This document shows, piece after piece, positions 6,609 to 9,842 of a stretch of 9,842 bases of DNA. The notes beneath the pieces are model-generated. The model was given only the letters and a program-made list of their open reading frames with translations, made no database searches and was not told the DNA's origin. The stretch spans positions 5,037 through 14,878 of the forward strand of contig DGOT01000038.1 in assembly GCA_002389465.1 (NCBI GenBank), given 5' to 3'. Source of the DNA: Bacteroidales bacterium UBA4459 (lineage in GTDB: Bacteria > Bacteroidota > Bacteroidia > Bacteroidales > F082). How positions within the stretch are numbered: position 1 is the stretch's first letter; every line of letters begins with the position of its first letter. Made by a program: the position numbers and the translations under genes.

Positions 6609-8129
6609 ATGATCATTTTTAAAAAGAAATTCTTAATTCCGTTAATAGTATTCTTAGTTTTTCTCTTCATATACAGTTTATGGGGTCGCATGCCCGATGT
6701 TGACGATGCATGGATTGGTGAATATGCCTACTGGTTTGCCAAAGACGGCCATGTTCATTCCGAATTAATGAGAGGCATCAACCACCAGGAGGAACTTTTG
6801 GTAGTTCATCACAAATTGTTTAATCTGAACGGAGTTCTCTTTATTAAAGCATTTGGTTTTTCCTTGTATTCGCTGAAAGCGGTAAGTCTTTTTTATTTCG
6901 TCATCTTTTTAGTACTTTTTTATTTTTACACGCGCAAATGGCATAAGATATTTGACAAAAACGATTTTTTATTTGCGCTAATCATTCTGTTTTCCTTTCC
7001 GTGGATCTTTAAATATAGCTATCTGTACCGTCCCGAAGTTATGATGATGACCCTGGGTTTTGCCGGGTTTATTCTACTTGAAAATTATATTGAAAGCGAA
7101 AAAAAAACGATTTGGAAAGTCCTGTTATCAGGGATGTTTTTCGGCTGGGCTATGGCAGCCCATTTAAACGGGCTGATAATAGCAGCGGTAGGGTTTTTCC
7201 TGTTATTATGGAATAGAAAATACATGGCAGTGCTGGCATACGGAGTCGGAGTACTGGCGGCATTTTCAGTCTATTTTTACGATCTGACCGACATGCAGGC
7301 TATGGATTTATGGAGAGACCAGTTTTTTAACTCTCCATCGCTCGACAGTCTCAACGCAAATATTGAATGGCTAAAACCGGTCGTTAACCTGCTGAACGAA
7401 CACATGCGCTATTTCCATAATCCTGAGATTATCGTATTCAGTATTTTTATGTTTAGTGCACTGATCATCGGGTTCCGGTTCCTGTACCGTCATCATACGA
7501 ACCTGACCCGTTTTGCCGTGTTGGTGGCTCTCATTACAGGAGTATTGGCTGCGCATAAATCAAGGCAGTATTTGCTCTTAAATTTTCCTTACCTGTTAAT
7601 TTTAATCACTCTGACAATAAAAGGTATAAAAGAAAAGAAAATCGTACATTTTGCCTATGGAAACCTGGTATTGGTAAGAAATCTTATCGTATTTCTATTC
7701 CTGCTGTTTGTTACGGTATCGTCCTATTACAATACGATGCTTGCGTTACAAAAGTTTTCTCCGGAACAAAACAGAAAGCTGGCGGAAAAATACGCAGGAG
7801 GCAGTGAAAAGGAGATGAACATCATTGCTCCTATGACGTTCATTTTTAATGAGGTGGAATATTTCCGTCAGATCCAGGGCGAAATATGTTATGTGGAGTT
7901 GCAAAAAAATGATTCAACGATCTTTGGAAAAGGTTTTCTGGAGAAAGCCTACGCATTCGACAGAGACCTGATTATGGTGACGCCATATTACCAGCAGAAG
8001 TTAGGTATTGAATCATATAAAAAAGGGGATGAATTTGAACATTACCAGGTAGTTGACAAGAACGAAGAAATGATTGTTTTAAAAAGAAAAACACCTGCAA
8101 AAGCACAGACAGACAGAAATGACCCTTAA
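6609..8129 (+). CDS. Polytopic membrane glycosyltransferase, GT-C fold (GT39/ArnT-like)
   Basis: This 506-residue inner-membrane protein would transfer a sugar from a polyprenyl-phosphate donor on the outer face of the membrane. A first transmembrane helix (residues 8-25) is followed by the acidic loop PDVDDAWIGEYAYW (29-42), the type of Asp/Glu motif that binds metal and donor phosphate in GT-C enzymes. Further hydrophobic helices lie near 91-108, 119-136, 146-159, 168-200, 206-223, 273-293, 302-315, 322-338 and 355-372. LYRPEVMMM (139-147) and AAHLNGLI (183-190) resemble conserved blocks of PMT-2-type proteins. A soluble tail of about 130 residues ends the protein. The gene is visibly A+T- and T-rich against its neighbours, mostly explained by its hydrophobic coding. 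It starts 11 bases after the hydrolase gene. Acceptor (lipid A, glycan or protein) is unknown. Confidence 0.75.
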   Translation: MIIFKKKFLIPLIVFLVFLFIYSLWGRMPDVDDAWIGEYAYWFAKDGHVHSELMRGINHQEELLVVHHKLFNLNGVLFIKAFGFSLYSLKAVSLFYFVIFLVLFYFYTRKWHKIFDKNDFLFALIILFSFPWIFKYSYLYRPEVMMMTLGFAGFILLENYIESEKKTIWKVLLSGMFFGWAMAAHLNGLIIAAVGFFLLLWNRKYMAVLAYGVGVLAAFSVYFYDLTDMQAMDLWRDQFFNSPSLDSLNANIEWLKPVVNLLNEHMRYFHNPEIIVFSIFMFSALIIGFRFLYRHHTNLTRFAVLVALITGVLAAHKSRQYLLLNFPYLLILITLTIKGIKEKKIVHFAYGNLVLVRNLIVFLFLLFVTVSSYYNTMLALQKFSPEQNRKLAEKYAGGSEKEMNIIAPMTFIFNEVEYFRQIQGEICYVELQKNDSTIFGKGFLEKAYAFDRDLIMVTPYYQQKLGIESYKKGDEFEHYQVVDKNEEMIVLKRKTPAKAQTDRNDP

Positions 8130-8134
8130 CTTTG
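8127..8134 (+). promoter_or_regulatory. Candidate -7 box for trkA
   Basis: TAACTTTG matches the TAnnTTTG box exactly and overlaps the stop codon of the glycosyltransferase gene. It lies 38 bases before the trkA ATG, giving a T-rich leader of about 30 bases. No good -33 TTTG is seen upstream. The position suggests that potassium uptake genes form their own unit rather than continuing the upstream operon. Confidence 0.45.
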
Positions 8135-8172
8135 TGTAAAAGTTCTATTTTTACTTTTTTAATTTAGCCATC

Positions 8173-9531
8173 ATGAATATAATTATTGCAGGTGACGGAG
8201 AAGCTGGATTTTACCTGGCAGAAGCACTGGTTGATTCAAATCACGACATAACAGTCGTAGATCCACATGATGAATTACTTAAAATGATCGAAGCCCACAC
8301 CGACCTGATGACCATTGTAGGCGATTCAAATTCGGTGTCTGTGCTCAAGAGGGCGAATGTTAACAAAGCCGACCTGGTGATTTCGGTATTGCACGATGAG
8401 GCCATTAATATTCTTACAGCAATTCTTGCCAAAAAATTAGGCGCCAAAAGAGCTATAGCGCGCGTGGCAACATTGGAAAATGTAAGTGTTGAGAACCGGA
8501 AAATTTATGAGGAACTGGGTATCGATTACCTGATATCTCCCGAGGATATTGCCGGGCATGAAGTGGTCAAGCTTCTTGACCAGCCCGAAGCAACGGAAAT
8601 ATTCGATTTTTCAGATGGAAAATTATCTGTTTTTCTCTTTAAAATTGAACAACAGGCGCCCGTGATCGGTAAGTCTCTGAAAGTAATCGCCAAAGAATAC
8701 GGATTCCTTAAATTCAGGGCGGTAGCCATTCACAGGGGTAATGACACATTTCTTCCGCAAGCCGATACCGTATTTGAAGCAGGCGATCTGGTTTACGTGA
8801 TCACAAAACGTGAAGCCAAGGAACAGCTTTTAAAACTAGCTGGAAAGAAAAAAATAGAAGTTAACAACATTATGATCGTTGGTGGCGGACGTGTGGGAAA
8901 AGTAATTGCCCGGCGTGTTGAAAACGACCTGAATGTAAAACTTATAGAAATTGACCGGGAGCGATCCATGCAGTTGACCGACCTGCTGGATAATACACTT
9001 ATCATTAATGGCGACTCAAGAGACATCACCCTGTTGGAAGATGAGGGGATTGATAAAGTTGACGCTTTCATTGCTGTAACCAACAATTCGGAAACAAATA
9101 TTTTAACCTGTCTGCATGCCAAAAAATTCGGCATAAAGAAATCGATTGCCCTTGTCGAGAACCTTGATTATATCGAAATATCCCAAAATATTGGTATTGA
9201 CACGGTGATCAATAAAAAACTGATCGTGGCCAGCCATATTATTAAACATTCGATGGGTGATGAGGTAACTTCGCTTAAATGTTTGAGCGGGATCAATTCT
9301 GATATTATCGAGTTGATAGCTATGGAAGGCTCCCCGGTCACTAAAAAACCGTTGCGTGACCTGAAGATGCCTTCCGGCGCACTGATAGGCGGCATTATTC
9401 GTAACGAGGAATCATTTATTGCCGTAGGAGATCTTCAGATAGAACCGGGAGATGAGGTAGTGGTATTTTCTTTGCCCGGAGTGAAGCATAAAATTGAAAA
9501 AATGTTTCTTAAAAGCAGTCTGGCTTTTTAA
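8173..9531 (+). CDS. trkA: Trk potassium uptake regulatory subunit TrkA
   Basis: TrkA is the cytoplasmic NAD(H)- and nucleotide-binding gating ring of the TrkH potassium transporter. The 452 residues fit the full double-unit form. The first RCK_N Rossmann domain has GDGEAG (7-12) and the adenosine-binding Asp30; a first RCK_C domain covers roughly 140-215 (GKSLKVIAKEYG, FEAGDLVYVIT). The second Rossmann domain has GGGRVG (237-242) with Asp261 in LIEIDRER, and the second RCK_C domain covers about 370-445 (EPGDEVVVF). Typical TrkA runs such as VVDPHDE, NINKADL-like NVNKADLVISV and AVTNNSETNIL are present. The ATG at 8173 puts the nucleotide loop at the very N-terminus as expected. trkH begins 38 bases after the stop, so both subunits lie in one operon. 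Confidence 0.96.
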   Translation: MNIIIAGDGEAGFYLAEALVDSNHDITVVDPHDELLKMIEAHTDLMTIVGDSNSVSVLKRANVNKADLVISVLHDEAINILTAILAKKLGAKRAIARVATLENVSVENRKIYEELGIDYLISPEDIAGHEVVKLLDQPEATEIFDFSDGKLSVFLFKIEQQAPVIGKSLKVIAKEYGFLKFRAVAIHRGNDTFLPQADTVFEAGDLVYVITKREAKEQLLKLAGKKKIEVNNIMIVGGGRVGKVIARRVENDLNVKLIEIDRERSMQLTDLLDNTLIINGDSRDITLLEDEGIDKVDAFIAVTNNSETNILTCLHAKKFGIKKSIALVENLDYIEISQNIGIDTVINKKLIVASHIIKHSMGDEVTSLKCLSGINSDIIELIAMEGSPVTKKPLRDLKMPSGALIGGIIRNEESFIAVGDLQIEPGDEVVVFSLPGVKHKIEKMFLKSSLAF

Positions 9532-9569
9532 TGGAAATGCAGAAATTATTTGTTAACCGACTTTAACCA

Positions 9570-9842
9570 ATGTCCTATAAACGATTAATAAATTTCACCA
9601 TCATCATCAGGATTCTGAGTTATCTTCTGGTGGTTATTTCTCTTTTCATGCTGAGCGGGGTTGTTGTGGCATTATTTTATCATGAGTCCGTATGGCCCTT
9701 AGTCTTTTCGGCTCTTGCAACGGGCGTTACCGGGGGTATTGTCCTTTTTATTCTGAGAAAAAATACCAATAAGAATATTGGGAAACGGGAAGGTTACTTA
9801 ATTGTCACCTTAAGCTGGGTTATCGTATCGGTTTTTGGGACG
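9570..9842 (+). CDS. trkH: Trk potassium uptake transmembrane subunit TrkH, N-terminal part only
   Basis: Ninety-one codons are open from an ATG at 9570 to the right edge of the window, so the gene is cut and most of the protein lies outside. The visible part has two hydrophobic helices (about residues 14-34 and 41-60), then the sequence KREGYLIVTLSWVIVSVFGT, which is the characteristic N-terminal block of TrkH/KtrB-family potassium transporters preceding the first pore unit. The start is chosen as the first ATG giving the short family-typical N-terminus (MSYKRLINFTIIIRILSYLL). No clear Shine-Dalgarno sequence is present. Position straight after trkA confirms the assignment. TrkH forms the ion-conducting pore in the inner membrane and depends on TrkA for nucleotide-controlled gating. 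Confidence 0.93.
   Translation, partial: MSYKRLINFTIIIRILSYLLVVISLFMLSGVVVALFYHESVWPLVFSALATGVTGGIVLFILRKNTNKNIGKREGYLIVTLSWVIVSVFGT

Noticed and set aside
6609..8129. A+T-rich composition of the glycosyltransferase gene as a sign of horizontal transfer
   Set aside because: Hydrophobic helices rich in Phe, Leu and Ile force T-rich codons. No flanking repeats, integrase or transposase support transfer.
8138..8158. AAAAGT / ACTTTT hairpin followed by T-rich sequence before trkA, as a possible terminator of the glycosyltransferase operon
   Set aside because: The stem is six base pairs with a single G-C pair and a nine-base loop, too weak for an intrinsic terminator. The T-richness is normal for this leader.
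1..9842. CRISPR array, tRNA or rRNA genes, insertion sequence, phage or defence genes
   Set aside because: No evenly spaced direct repeats, cloverleaf-like segments, transposase motifs or recognisable defence proteins were seen. Nearly all of the sequence is taken up by ordinary metabolic, envelope and transport genes.

Overview
The window reads as an ordinary chromosomal segment of a Bacteroidota bacterium, probably class Bacteroidia. This rests on the TAnnTTTG-type promoter -7 boxes before several genes, the scarcity of Shine-Dalgarno sequences, the style of the glycoside hydrolase with its N-terminal beta-rich module, and the trkA-trkH pair. The exact family is inference. There are no RNA genes, CRISPR arrays, insertion sequences or phage genes. 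I found no convincing new system; the points of interest are small-scale ones.

Left part, minus strand: phosphoglycerate kinase (pgk, 2506-3702) is followed by a secreted family 31 glycoside hydrolase (1-2372). The hydrolase begins with a TTG codon and runs off the left edge with its C-terminal end missing. The 133-base gap between them carries a nested inverted repeat.

Middle, plus strand, divergent from pgk: a PLP-dependent aminotransferase of the methionine/glutamine transaminase type (3868-5025) overlaps by 13 bases a YafV-type omega-amidase (5013-5807). Together they would transaminate 2-oxo acids such as 4-methylthio-2-oxobutyrate with glutamine, then hydrolyse the resulting 2-oxoglutaramate to 2-oxoglutarate and ammonia, which makes the reaction irreversible. 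After a 55-base gap holding a degenerate heptanucleotide repeat come an exported alpha/beta hydrolase (5863-6597) and, 11 bases later, a polytopic GT-C-type membrane glycosyltransferase (6609-8129). The role of these two is unknown.

Right part, plus strand: trkA (8173-9531), with its own promoter candidate, and the first 91 codons of trkH (9570 to the right edge) encode a Trk potassium uptake system. A tiny 11-codon frame links the two genes. All gaps between genes are shorter than 150 bases.
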